Assembly: GCA_031291185.1 (NCBI GenBank)
Contig: JARLJM010000078.1
Coordinates: 1-39,650, forward strand
Reading direction: 5' to 3'
Origin: Parasulfuritortus sp.
GTDB taxonomy: Bacteria > Pseudomonadota > Gammaproteobacteria > Burkholderiales > Thiobacillaceae
DNA length: 39,650 nucleotides
The position numbers were made by a program, and so were the translations under genes. Shown in pieces: positions 16,707 through 24,795 of the stretch; position 1 is the stretch's first letter; the number at the start of each line of letters is the position of its first letter. Under the pieces are notes generated by a model, which saw only the letters and a list, made by a program, of their open reading frames with translations, did not search any database and was not told where the DNA came from.

Positions 16707-18488
16707 TTAGAACCGATGGCTAAGCAGGAGTGTGATCGAGTTTTCGGTATAGGAACTCGTGGATGCGCTAAACCGGTTCCGGTTTAACGAGGCTGAAAAG
16801 GCGGATTTCTGACCAAGCGTGGTGGCATAACTCAAGCCATACATGCTTTGTGTGCTCTTAAAGTTACTGAGGTCGTCACTTTGACTCCGTAAATAACTAC
16901 AGGTAGCACTCAAATTCGATTTCCCGCTAAGTTTATGAGACAAATTTACGTTTATCCCATCTTGCTTGATTCTAGAAGTTAAGAAAGAGCTAGAAGTCAT
17001 GCCCAGCAAGGTTGTGCTTGTGAGAGAGTTGTTATCCGTTTGGCTATAGCTGACAGTGAGTACATCACGTGCCCCTCGCTTGATGTAAGACAAGGTCTGT
17101 TGCCTCTGAAGCGTGACCTGGTTTTGCAGGGCTTCGCCTAGAACAATAGCGTTAGCCGGCAGCCCATATGCATTCAATATATTTTGCGTCGCCGTCGCTC
17201 GAGCGTTCGGGTCTGGGTAACTGGAGGCCAATTGTTGATACAACAGGTCATACAGGCCACCGAGCCCTACATAAGTCAACGAATTGGGTTGGGTCGTGAT
17301 ACCGCGGTTAAGCGTGTAGGACAACTCACTCAACGGGGTTCGGTGGCTCAGGGAGTAGTTATAGATGTAACCGTAAGTGCGCTTCTGCCATTGCGCCAAC
17401 ATGGCCGTTCGAGGCGATGGTTTCCAATCCAGAATAATATCCGGACCGGTCGAAGTTACACTGCGACCTGCATAGTCGTTCTTATCGTTAACAACACCTA
17501 GAGAAAGATTAAACTGAGGGTCAAATCGATAGACCACCAGCGCCGAAAAAACAGTTTCCTGACTATCCGATGTCGTGCTGTTGCTGTAACTATTATTCGA
17601 ACGATTATAGTTCGCCAACCAGCCCAATTTTGAATTGGAAATACTTGAACCTACCTTACCACTCAGTTGATCGCCACTATAGCCTGATGCCTCAGACGAG
17701 CTAGTCGTCTGTCTTGTTTTTTGATAGCGAAACTCATAATTCCCCTCATCCCAGAATCGGCCTTTGATATAGGGAGATACACCCCAGTTGCGAGTTTCGG
17801 TACTATTTTGATTGTTTGCGTAACCAGCACCAGGCGTGGCGCCAAATGCTGAAAGGCTTTGTTGGCCTATAGATCCGTTGGCATCTACAAATAACCAGTT
17901 TTCTACTAATTCCAACGTACCAAAAGCGTTGAGGCTGTTCTGCAAATTATTATTTTGATTACCTTGATTACCATAGATAAACTCCTTCGCCTGATAATCA
18001 AGATGCGCCTTAAGCCTTTTTGTTGCGCCTTCAATTGTTATACCCGGTGCAATTTCCGTTACCAACTCACTCACCGCTAAGTTGGACGGAGTCAAATTAA
18101 TATTATCCGAGTAAATCTCTTCCAAAGTCACATTGGGTGTAATAGTCCAAGCTCGTTTTGGAACTGCTGCCGTACTTCCTGTGTCCGTAGTCGAGTTACC
18201 TCCTCCAACATTAGTATCACTACCCGGCTGGGTAGAATCGGGGCTGGCAGTTGACGACATGTCATCCTGTGCAAAGGCAGGTGCTGCAAGTAACAAGCCC
18301 GCTATAGTCAATGCGGTAAAAGTTCCTCGAAAGGTGCTTGACTCGTTACTTATCTCAATATCGCGGTACAGTGGAATCACTGTAGAACAGACCGGATGTC
18401 GGCATAACGGATTCTTAGAGCTGATCTGATGTGAATTTGAACCATTCTGCCGGACCGGTGGTGATCGATCGCTGTGGTTTTTAGGCAT
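16707..18488 (-). CDS. PEP-CTERM-associated outer-membrane beta-barrel protein (TIGR03016-type)
   Basis: About 593 residues. A hydrophobic export segment (TALTIAGLLLAAPAFA, cleavage likely before QDD) is followed by a low-complexity Ser/Thr/Gly linker. The rest is long alternating beta-strand sequence rich in Tyr, Asn and Ser, ending in SITLLLSHRF with the C-terminal aromatic residue typical of outer-membrane barrels. This matches the TIGR03016 family, possibly a polysaccharide secretion barrel. The ATG at 18488 has GGGGAAGAAG directly upstream and lies 13 nt after the kinase stop. The resulting signal peptide has an unusually long N-region (about 55 residues), so a downstream GTG start is possible. 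A longer frame to 18578 is only the kinase's repeat read out of frame. Confidence 0.85.
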   Translation of the reverse strand: MPKNHSDRSPPVRQNGSNSHQISSKNPLCRHPVCSTVIPLYRDIEISNESSTFRGTFTALTIAGLLLAAPAFAQDDMSSTASPDSTQPGSDTNVGGGNSTTDTGSTAAVPKRAWTITPNVTLEEIYSDNINLTPSNLAVSELVTEIAPGITIEGATKRLKAHLDYQAKEFIYGNQGNQNNNLQNSLNAFGTLELVENWLFVDANGSIGQQSLSAFGATPGAGYANNQNSTETRNWGVSPYIKGRFWDEGNYEFRYQKTRQTTSSSEASGYSGDQLSGKVGSSISNSKLGWLANYNRSNNSYSNSTTSDSQETVFSALVVYRFDPQFNLSLGVVNDKNDYAGRSVTSTGPDIILDWKPSPRTAMLAQWQKRTYGYIYNYSLSHRTPLSELSYTLNRGITTQPNSLTYVGLGGLYDLLYQQLASSYPDPNARATATQNILNAYGLPANAIVLGEALQNQVTLQRQQTLSYIKRGARDVLTVSYSQTDNNSLTSTTLLGMTSSSFLTSRIKQDGINVNLSHKLSGKSNLSATCSYLRSQSDDLSNFKSTQSMYGLSYATTLGQKSAFSASLNRNRFSASTSSYTENSITLLLSHRF

Positions 18489-18501
18489 CTTCTTCCCCGA
18501 G

Positions 18502-19467
18502 TCAATGGCCCTGATTGGCGTGTTGCTCGTGGTCATGACCATAACCGTAGCCATAACCATAGCCATAACCATAACCATATCTATCGAGGGGCCCTGGCTG
18601 CGCCCGATTCAGGACAAGTAATTTCACGGGACAGGATTCAATCATCGCAAGAGCTTGTTTAACCTGACTGTGCATTGTTTGTTCAGCCGCTGCCACCAAT
18701 ACGATTTGCCCCATGTGTGTGGCCAGTGCACGAGCCTCGGTCGTCAGAAGCAAAGGTGGTGAATCAAAAATAATGATCCGATCCTGATATCGACTGGCCA
18801 TATCTTCAAGCAGCCGGACCATCGCCTCGCTCGCCAATAATTCAGTAGCGCGAGGGTGCATGGTGCCGCTGGACAGAATCGTCAGCTTCTCGATATTGGT
18901 TTTGATCAGTTTGTCAGAAAGATCGAGCGAGTCTTCCAACAAGGCATCAAGCAGTCCGCGGCCGGGCTGAAAACCAAATGCCTTCAACACTGACGGCTTG
19001 GACACATCCGCATCCACCAACATGACTGTAGTATCCATTTCCATGGCCATACTGATTGCCAGATTGATCGCAGTGAAGGTTTTGCCTTCGCCCGGTAGAG
19101 CGCTTGTTACCATGATCAGATTGCCCTGCTCGACCAATGCGGAGCCTTTGCCTACAGCGTTGCTGATCAAGGGGCGCTTGATCACTCGATATTCTTCTGC
19201 CAATTGGCTCTTTGGCTTAGTGGGGGTAAGATAACCGGCCGATTCAAGTAACGAGAAATCAACAACAACTCGGGATTCCTGATCAGTTCCCTGGTCAGCA
19301 CTAGTTCGTGCCGGGTTTGCCTTTTGTGACTCTTCGCCCCCCCTCCCAATCTGCAAATTGTGCGAGGGCGAAATTGAGGTCTCAAGAGGCGCTGAGGATT
19401 CAGGCATCTCTATCCCCGTCTTGCGCAGTTGTTCCAAACGCTTGGCTGCCTGTTCGATCAGACTCAT
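18502..19467 (-). CDS. exopolysaccharide tyrosine autokinase (BY-kinase), PEP-CTERM locus subfamily
   Basis: A 321-residue cytoplasmic BY-kinase domain without membrane segments. Walker A is ALPGEGKT (residues 123-130), Walker A-prime VMLVDADVSKPS (148-159) and Walker B IIIFDSPPLL near residue 235. The C-terminus is a tyrosine cluster of seven Tyr-Gly repeats followed by a His/Asp-rich tail. This is the usual autophosphorylation site of BY-kinases, which cycle between phosphorylated and free states to control chain length with the Wzz-type partner encoded just upstream (8 nt gap). It fits TIGR03018. The start ATG is preceded by GAGGCGAACC. The repeat makes the tail prone to length change by slippage. 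Confidence 0.94.
   Translation of the reverse strand: MSLIEQAAKRLEQLRKTGIEMPESSAPLETSISPSHNLQIGRGGEESQKANPARTSADQGTDQESRVVVDFSLLESAGYLTPTKPKSQLAEEYRVIKRPLISNAVGKGSALVEQGNLIMVTSALPGEGKTFTAINLAISMAMEMDTTVMLVDADVSKPSVLKAFGFQPGRGLLDALLEDSLDLSDKLIKTNIEKLTILSSGTMHPRATELLASEAMVRLLEDMASRYQDRIIIFDSPPLLLTTEARALATHMGQIVLVAAAEQTMHSQVKQALAMIESCPVKLLVLNRAQPGPLDRYGYGYGYGYGYGYGHDHEQHANQGH
18538..18579 (-). repeat. seven-unit hexanucleotide repeat encoding (Tyr-Gly)7
   Basis: Seven consecutive copies of TATGGY (one reads TACGGT) read on the minus strand encode alternating Tyr and Gly near the C-terminus of the autokinase. The units are multiples of three, so gain or loss would change the number of tyrosines without breaking the frame. 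The same DNA read in another frame yields a Val-Met repeat, which is not real protein. Confidence 0.95.
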
Positions 19468-19475
19468 GGTTCGCC

Positions 19476-21035
19476 TCAGATCCCTCGACCGCTCAAAAAG
19501 TTAACCGCAATTAACGCCAATAAAAACAACCCAATTACTCCTGCTAGCGCCATAAAGAACCGTTTTTTGTCCTTCTTGACTTGCTGCACTCTGTTATCAC
19601 TTTCGATCAGCGATATGACGCCCAAAACGGGCAATTCGGTAACTTCACGAAGTGTACGTGCATCAAAAAATACTGGCCTCAACTGACTTCCAGCAAAACT
19701 GAAAAACAAACCGGCAGCGATCGAGACAAGATAAGCCCCACCAAGTAGCAATACGCGATTGGGTTCAACCGGTTTGCTGGATACTTGAGGTGGATCAATC
19801 ACACGAAAATCAGCCATTCCACCCACGGCTTCAATTTTTCCAGACATTTCTGCTGATTCGCGCCGAGAGACGAGCTGATCATAGTTGTTCTTGATGATAT
19901 TGTAGTCTCGTGTCAACTGGGCATATTCGGCCTCCAGTCCAGGGGCTTCCTTCAGCGATCCGATAGCCTTGCTGTATTGGCCCCCTATGCCCGCCACCCT
20001 GGCCTGAAGAGAGGCGACATTGGCTTCAGCCGTACCAAGTGAAATTTTGAGTTGCTGGTAAACCGGATTTATTTCAGTACCTGTATTTGGATTGGCTGCA
20101 GCGGCACGCTTGCGCGCAGCAATCACAGTCTGGCGTTGCTGTTCCAGTTCCCGAATCATCTTACGGGTCTGGACCACGTCGGGGTGCTGCTCTGTGTAAC
20201 GTTGCAACAGCGAATCCAGATTGGATTTAAGCGCCTGTATACGGCCATCAATATCCGGTACCGCAAGAGACGCATCATCATCATTCGAGCTTTGCGCGAT
20301 GGTCTGCCGCTCTTCTGAAAGCTGTTTTCTCAAAGAATCACGTGAATTGATCGCCTCATTCAACTCCATGCGTGCTTGCGCAAGTTGTTGATCCAACTCT
20401 CCGATATGATCAGCCGCGGCCTTTCCTTCACCAACCTGTACGTTGATGTTGCGTATCTTGAATTCCTTCAATTTGGTCTCAGTCTCGACCAACTTCTTTT
20501 CGTAATCCGCAATTTGCTGGTCGATAAATTGAGTGGCGTTGGAACTGTCCGTACGTTTGTCTCCCAGATTGGATTCAACGAAAATGGTGGTCAACGATTG
20601 CACCACTCGTTTAGCAACAGCCGGTACTGAGTCCCTATAGGTTAGCGTGTACAGGTTGTCCCGATCAGTACTCTTGATAGCCAACGTCTTGGTAACCTGA
20701 TCAATTAACTCTTCCTTCTGCGCAGGCGATCTGACCTTAAGATCCAGATCAGCCATGTGGATCAGTTTTTCAACGTTAGGTCTATTGATGAGTGTTCGAC
20801 TCAACATCTCGACCTGTTGTTCGACATTGGGTTGTACTGTGAGGCCAGCCATCAATGGCTGAAGGATCGACTGGGTATCTACGTAAACCCGAGCGGATGC
20901 CTCATACTTATCCGGCACCTTAAGCACCGCAATAGTGCCTATCAAACCGACAAGGACAGCACCAATAAGTCCGAGCCAGCGATGTTTCCACATCGCCCGC
21001 AGGTGTTTCGCTGCCTGATGGAGTAAATCATCCAT
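19476..21035 (-). CDS. polysaccharide chain-length determinant (Wzz/GumC-type), PEP-CTERM locus subfamily
   Basis: A 519-residue polysaccharide co-polymerase. The first membrane segment (about residues 17-37) is followed by a Wzz domain (KYEASARVYVDTQSIL), long periplasmic coiled coils (about 170-400, rich in Glu/Gln/Lys/Leu heptads), a second membrane segment near 430 and a third near 490-512. It lacks a kinase domain of its own; the kinase is the separate gene eight nucleotides downstream, the usual split arrangement (TIGR03007). It sets chain length and links cytoplasmic phosphorylation to export. The ATG is preceded by GGCAGGTAC. Confidence 0.94.
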   Translation of the reverse strand: MDDLLHQAAKHLRAMWKHRWLGLIGAVLVGLIGTIAVLKVPDKYEASARVYVDTQSILQPLMAGLTVQPNVEQQVEMLSRTLINRPNVEKLIHMADLDLKVRSPAQKEELIDQVTKTLAIKSTDRDNLYTLTYRDSVPAVAKRVVQSLTTIFVESNLGDKRTDSSNATQFIDQQIADYEKKLVETETKLKEFKIRNINVQVGEGKAAADHIGELDQQLAQARMELNEAINSRDSLRKQLSEERQTIAQSSNDDDASLAVPDIDGRIQALKSNLDSLLQRYTEQHPDVVQTRKMIRELEQQRQTVIAARKRAAAANPNTGTEINPVYQQLKISLGTAEANVASLQARVAGIGGQYSKAIGSLKEAPGLEAEYAQLTRDYNIIKNNYDQLVSRRESAEMSGKIEAVGGMADFRVIDPPQVSSKPVEPNRVLLLGGAYLVSIAAGLFFSFAGSQLRPVFFDARTLREVTELPVLGVISLIESDNRVQQVKKDKKRFFMALAGVIGLFLLALIAVNFLSGRGI

Positions 21036-21117
21036 GTACCTGCCTGCTCCCCCAATGAATCAAATTATGAATTTGAAGTCCCGGGCCCATACTCAGGACT
21101 TCAAACCGCCTTAAAAA

Positions 21118-21753
21118 TCAGAACCAGCTTTGCGGAATAATCAGCACGTCACCGGGCATCATTTCTGAGTTTGCCGATACGTCGCCACGTTTGATCAGGT
21201 CACCCAGTCGCACACTGTATATCTTGTTGTTTTCCGACGTGCGTAAAATCTTGGCGCCATTTCCATCTGCAAAATCGGTCAAACCACCTGCAGCAATCAT
21301 CACATCCAGCAAGGTCATCTTGTTTTTATAAGGAAGCGCTTGTGGCTTGGCGGCCTCACCTACGACACGGATTTGCTGACTATAGGGGCCAACGAAACTG
21401 GTTACGATAACCGTGACGATCGGATCCCGCACAAACTTGCCGAGTTGTTTTTCTATATCCCGCGCCAGTTCTGTCGAGTCCTTACCCATCGCCATCATGT
21501 CTTCAATCAAGGGAGCGGCCAGACGTCCATCCGGACGAACGGGTACAGACATACTTAGGTCAGGGTTGTGCCATACAATAATATTGACGGTATCGCCAGG
21601 ACCTATGATGTAGCGATAGGCAGAGGAGGAAACCTCTTGTGGGGCCGGAGGATATGAACCGGTTGAAGAGCATCCGGCCACTCCAATTACAGCCATCAGG
21701 GCCAACGAGGTACGAACAGGCACAAAAGATGCCTTTGACATCCAATTCAACAT
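21118..21753 (-). CDS. polysaccharide export lipoprotein (Wza/EpsE-type)
   Basis: A 211-residue lipoprotein. A signal sequence ends in the lipobox VAGC with Cys28 as lipidation site. The poly-export domain YIIGPGDTVNIIVWHNPDLS and a SLBB-like second domain (GEAAKPQALPYKNKMTLLDVMIAAGGLTDFA region) follow. It should form the outer-membrane portal of the polysaccharide channel. GGGAGG lies five to ten bases before the ATG, a near-ideal site. It is the first gene of the minus-strand array and faces the divergent operon across 191 nt. It is shorter than E. coli Wza, as usual for the XrtA-locus subfamily (TIGR03027). Confidence 0.93.
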   Translation of the reverse strand: MLNWMSKASFVPVRTSLALMAVIGVAGCSSTGSYPPAPQEVSSSAYRYIIGPGDTVNIIVWHNPDLSMSVPVRPDGRLAAPLIEDMMAMGKDSTELARDIEKQLGKFVRDPIVTVIVTSFVGPYSQQIRVVGEAAKPQALPYKNKMTLLDVMIAAGGLTDFADGNGAKILRTSENNKIYSVRLGDLIKRGDVSANSEMMPGDVLIIPQSWF

Positions 21754-21944
21754 GGTTTCCTCCCAAAGGACGCGCTGGATGATAATGATAGCGGATCAGA
21801 TCATAACTGAAATCAACCTTTAGTTGTACCGATCAGCAAGCTGAAAAAGATGTAGCATGAAAACCACCTGCGGGAACACAACAAGCCTATGGAAGTTCAT
21901 CGAGTAAGGAACCAAAACACGGCGAAATTCGAGGTAAACGCACT
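21754..21944. promoter_or_regulatory. divergent intergenic region between the export gene and the amidotransferase operon
   Basis: These 191 nt must hold the promoters for the long minus-strand array and for the plus-strand operon. I see ribosome-binding sites at both ends (GGGAGG before 21753; CGAGGT before 21945) but no convincing -35/-10 pair and no sigma-54 site. Promoter positions are therefore not assigned. Confidence 0.5.
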
Positions 21945-23024
21945 ATGAAAAAATGCACGAAATGCTTGTTGCCAGAAACGGTACCCGGATCGAACATTGG
22001 TGCCGATGGGATCTGCGCTTATTGCCATGGCTTACAACCAGCGTCCCCCACAGTCAAACAAAACCCATCAAACCGCATGGATCTGGAGCAGACTTTAAAA
22101 AACTGCAAGAACCTTAACCGTGGTCGATATGACTGTTTGGTCCCGCTTAGCGGAGGGAAGGACAGCATCTATCTGTTGTATAAACTCAAGATTGAATATG
22201 GACTCCGGGTATTGGCCTACACAGCCGATATCAACCTTCCGAAAGTTGCCTGGAACAACATCCGCACTGCCTTGACGGTTCTTGAGATTGACCATGAAGT
22301 GTTCTCCCCCTCTCCTGCATTCATTAGAAAACTGTTTCGTTATCTATTGCTGAACCAAGAGGCTCGTGGGGCCGTCTATACAGTGTCCTATGTCTATGCC
22401 CCACTATTCGAAGGCGATGCAATCCGCTTGGCCATCGAGAAGGATATTCCATTAATCCTTGCCGGCTACTCACCGGGCCAACCCGATCCGAATCGGATGT
22501 TGTACGAATTTTCACCCAAGCTGATTCGTGAAGAAGACTGGACACCGCCCCATCTTAAAGAATGCGGTGAGTTCACTCAGGAAGATCTCGGACGGTTCTA
22601 CAATCCACTTGAACTACCCAACACCACACAGTTCCCACGGTACCTTGCCCCCTACCATGCATGGGATTACGACCAAAACGAAGTGATGCGCAAAGTCACT
22701 GACCTTGGTCTTGTTCAGCGAGGCCGTCATGCAAGCCCCATAGTTAGCAACTATCCAATCAACTGGCTCATGATGTACTCGGATTTGAAACACTTTGGCT
22801 ACAACCCTTATGCGCCGGAGTTTTCCGCTTTGATCCGTGAAGGCAAGGCAAGTCTGAATTACTGGCGCATCATGGCACCCCTCGTTGACTTCATGATTAG
22901 GCACAAGGTACTACTTGGCAAGGAAGTGTCACGCATTCAAAAGTGGCTCGACTTGACCGACGAAGATTTGCGCATCTGCCTGCCCGAGGGGGCCTATGAC
23001 CCTCCTCTTTTACGCAACGTCTAA
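21945..23024 (+). CDS. N-acetyl sugar amidotransferase (WbpG/LegU-like, PP-loop)
   Basis: A 359-residue protein. It begins with a zinc-ribbon-like Cys set (Cys4, Cys7, Cys24, Cys27) and has the PP-loop SGGKDS at residues 69-74, the layout of WbpG/PseA/LegU amidotransferases. Those enzymes use ATP and ammonia to make an acetamidino or 2-amidino sugar from an N-acetyl sugar. Described systems receive ammonia from dedicated HisH/HisF-like proteins, and none is encoded in this window. GAGGT lies nine bases before the ATG. The end of the gene overlaps the start of the acyl-ligase gene by 29 nt. The sugar substrate is unknown; a ManNAc-type sugar made through WecB is possible. Confidence 0.88.
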   Translation: MKKCTKCLLPETVPGSNIGADGICAYCHGLQPASPTVKQNPSNRMDLEQTLKNCKNLNRGRYDCLVPLSGGKDSIYLLYKLKIEYGLRVLAYTADINLPKVAWNNIRTALTVLEIDHEVFSPSPAFIRKLFRYLLLNQEARGAVYTVSYVYAPLFEGDAIRLAIEKDIPLILAGYSPGQPDPNRMLYEFSPKLIREEDWTPPHLKECGEFTQEDLGRFYNPLELPNTTQFPRYLAPYHAWDYDQNEVMRKVTDLGLVQRGRHASPIVSNYPINWLMMYSDLKHFGYNPYAPEFSALIREGKASLNYWRIMAPLVDFMIRHKVLLGKEVSRIQKWLDLTDEDLRICLPEGAYDPPLLRNV

Positions 23025-24795
23025 AATGCCGGCCAAACCCAATACAGTCCCAGACTGGCTCACACTGCGAGCCGCACTAACGCCGAATAAACCAGCCTAC
23101 TGGCGACGGTTAGCAACCGGTGAGTGGTCAAATACAAATTGGGGGACCGTGGCTGATAAGGTCCATGCATTGTCAGCCCATCTGGTAGGGCTTGGCCTGC
23201 GTTCCGGTGACCACGTGGCCATCATGATGCCAACTGTTCAGGAGTGGGAGTTCTGTCACCTGGCCGTTCTTGCCGCAGGAGGCGTAATTGTCGGACTAGA
23301 TGCGCATGATGCCCCAGAAAATATCCAGCACATCCTTCAAATGGTTGAACCGCAGGCTCTTTTAGTTGAGTCCAGCGAACAATTCGATCTGCTGGCGAGC
23401 CTACTGCCTGCAGCACCAGCTATCATTATTTCTCGAGAAGCAACGGCGTCATCGCGCATCAAGTCACTACAAAACCTGCTCACACCCCTCGCGGAAATTG
23501 ACATCACCTTGCCTACGGTAAAGCCGAGCGATCTCGCAACCATCATTTTCACCTCTGGCAGCACGGGGCGCCCCAAAGGCATTGCCTATACCCATAGTCA
23601 GCTTTGCTTGGCTGGTGAAGCTATCCTGTCTCGTTTCCCCAGCATCAACGAGGATGCGCGGTTCCCGTGCTGGTTGCCGTTGTCGAACCTGTTTCAGCGC
23701 ATCATCAACCTGTGCGCCATCATTCGCGGCACTCAGAGTTATTTTGTGGAATCACCGCGAGACATTGCAAAGCTGTTACCTGAAATTCGCCCCGAGTTTT
23801 TCGTTGGGGTACCCAGGTTCTATGAAAAGCTTTATGTCGGAATCCAAAGTGAAATTACAAAGCGACCCTGGATCCTCCGGAAGATCGTCAATTCCGCATG
23901 GATTATCGGCAATCGTTTTCAGGAAATGCAAAGAGGCCTCAGGCCACCAAGCCTGGCGGTCAGGGCAGCACACTACTTGGCTGAAACATTAGTTTTACGC
24001 CGCATTCGGGGCATGATGGGCCCAGACCTGAAATTCATGGTCAGCGGCTCAGCACCAATGCCTCTTTGGCTTCTGGAAAAAATGCATGGATTAGGCTGGC
24101 TGATAATCGAAGCCTATGGTATCAGCGAGTGCATCGTGCCAATCGCCAACAACACACTGGAGTCCTACCGATTTGGCAGCGTAGGAAAGCCACTATCCGA
24201 AAACGAGATCAAGATCGCTGATGATGGGGAATTGCTGGTTCGTGGACCTGGCGTATTCAAAGGGTATCTCGGTGACACGAGCCGGAATGTGGCATTCGAG
24301 GAGGATGGATATTTTCATACTGGAGATTATGCTCAGCTCGACGCGGATGGATTCCTATCACTGACAGGGCGAAAGTCGGAGATATTCAAAACATCAACAG
24401 GACGCCGTATCGCCCCCGTTCCTGTCGAGGCCTGCATTAAACAGTTACCTTATGTTGAGCACGTCGTTCTTTTAGGTCGTAATCGACCTGTTCCCGTTGC
24501 ACTGCTTACTCTTCAAACCGAAATCCAAGCCGCCCCCCCCCTCCCCTCCAGCACTCTTCAAAGCATAGTAGCTGACGTAGAAGTCGCTTGCAGCTCACTT
24601 CCTGCCTACCAAAGGCCAGCTGGAGCCCTTGTTATCCGAAGTGCATTCAGTATCTCAGGGGGAGAACTGACTAGTAACCTGAAACTTAAGCGCAATTCGA
24701 TCGAGGAAAAATTCCTTACCAACATCGATGCCCTTTATGATGCGTTGGCGCATTCAACAGATCATTCCCACTGCCTAGTTCAGGAGGTTCCATGA
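22996..24795 (+). CDS. AMP-forming long-chain acyl-CoA-ligase-like enzyme
   Basis: A 599-residue ANL-superfamily protein. The P-loop FTSGSTGRPKG lies near residue 186, followed by EAYGISE, YFHTGDYAQLD and LTGRKSEIFKTSTGRRIAPVPVE, which resembles the FACS motif of long-chain acyl-CoA synthetases. It should activate a fatty or other carboxylic acid as an acyl-adenylate and pass it to CoA or another thiol. There is no carrier domain. The ATG at 22996 overlaps the previous gene but has GAGGGGG just upstream; an alternative ATG at 23026 starts after that gene's stop but lacks a site. A run of nine C (24533-24541) lies in the reading frame. The reductase gene overlaps by four bases (ATGA). Confidence 0.87.
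   Translation: MTLLFYATSKMPAKPNTVPDWLTLRAALTPNKPAYWRRLATGEWSNTNWGTVADKVHALSAHLVGLGLRSGDHVAIMMPTVQEWEFCHLAVLAAGGVIVGLDAHDAPENIQHILQMVEPQALLVESSEQFDLLASLLPAAPAIIISREATASSRIKSLQNLLTPLAEIDITLPTVKPSDLATIIFTSGSTGRPKGIAYTHSQLCLAGEAILSRFPSINEDARFPCWLPLSNLFQRIINLCAIIRGTQSYFVESPRDIAKLLPEIRPEFFVGVPRFYEKLYVGIQSEITKRPWILRKIVNSAWIIGNRFQEMQRGLRPPSLAVRAAHYLAETLVLRRIRGMMGPDLKFMVSGSAPMPLWLLEKMHGLGWLIIEAYGISECIVPIANNTLESYRFGSVGKPLSENEIKIADDGELLVRGPGVFKGYLGDTSRNVAFEEDGYFHTGDYAQLDADGFLSLTGRKSEIFKTSTGRRIAPVPVEACIKQLPYVEHVVLLGRNRPVPVALLTLQTEIQAAPPLPSSTLQSIVADVEVACSSLPAYQRPAGALVIRSAFSISGGELTSNLKLKRNSIEEKFLTNIDALYDALAHSTDHSHCLVQEVP

Noticed and set aside
15890..16723. Long plus-strand frame (277 codons) opposite the AAA ATPase
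   Set aside because: It lies antisense to a clear ATPase, has no recognisable family and no promoter or convincing ribosome-binding site.
18489..18578. Val-Met-rich extension of the outer-membrane barrel protein
   Set aside because: It is the kinase's Tyr-Gly hexanucleotide repeat read in another frame; the ATG at 18488 has a good ribosome-binding site after the kinase stop.
18538..18579. Short tandem repeats as a CRISPR or regulatory array
   Set aside because: Units are six bases without spacers and are in frame inside a kinase gene.
21754..21944. Possible -10 elements such as TATGAT on the minus strand
   Set aside because: No matching -35 element at a sensible distance was found, so no promoter was assigned.
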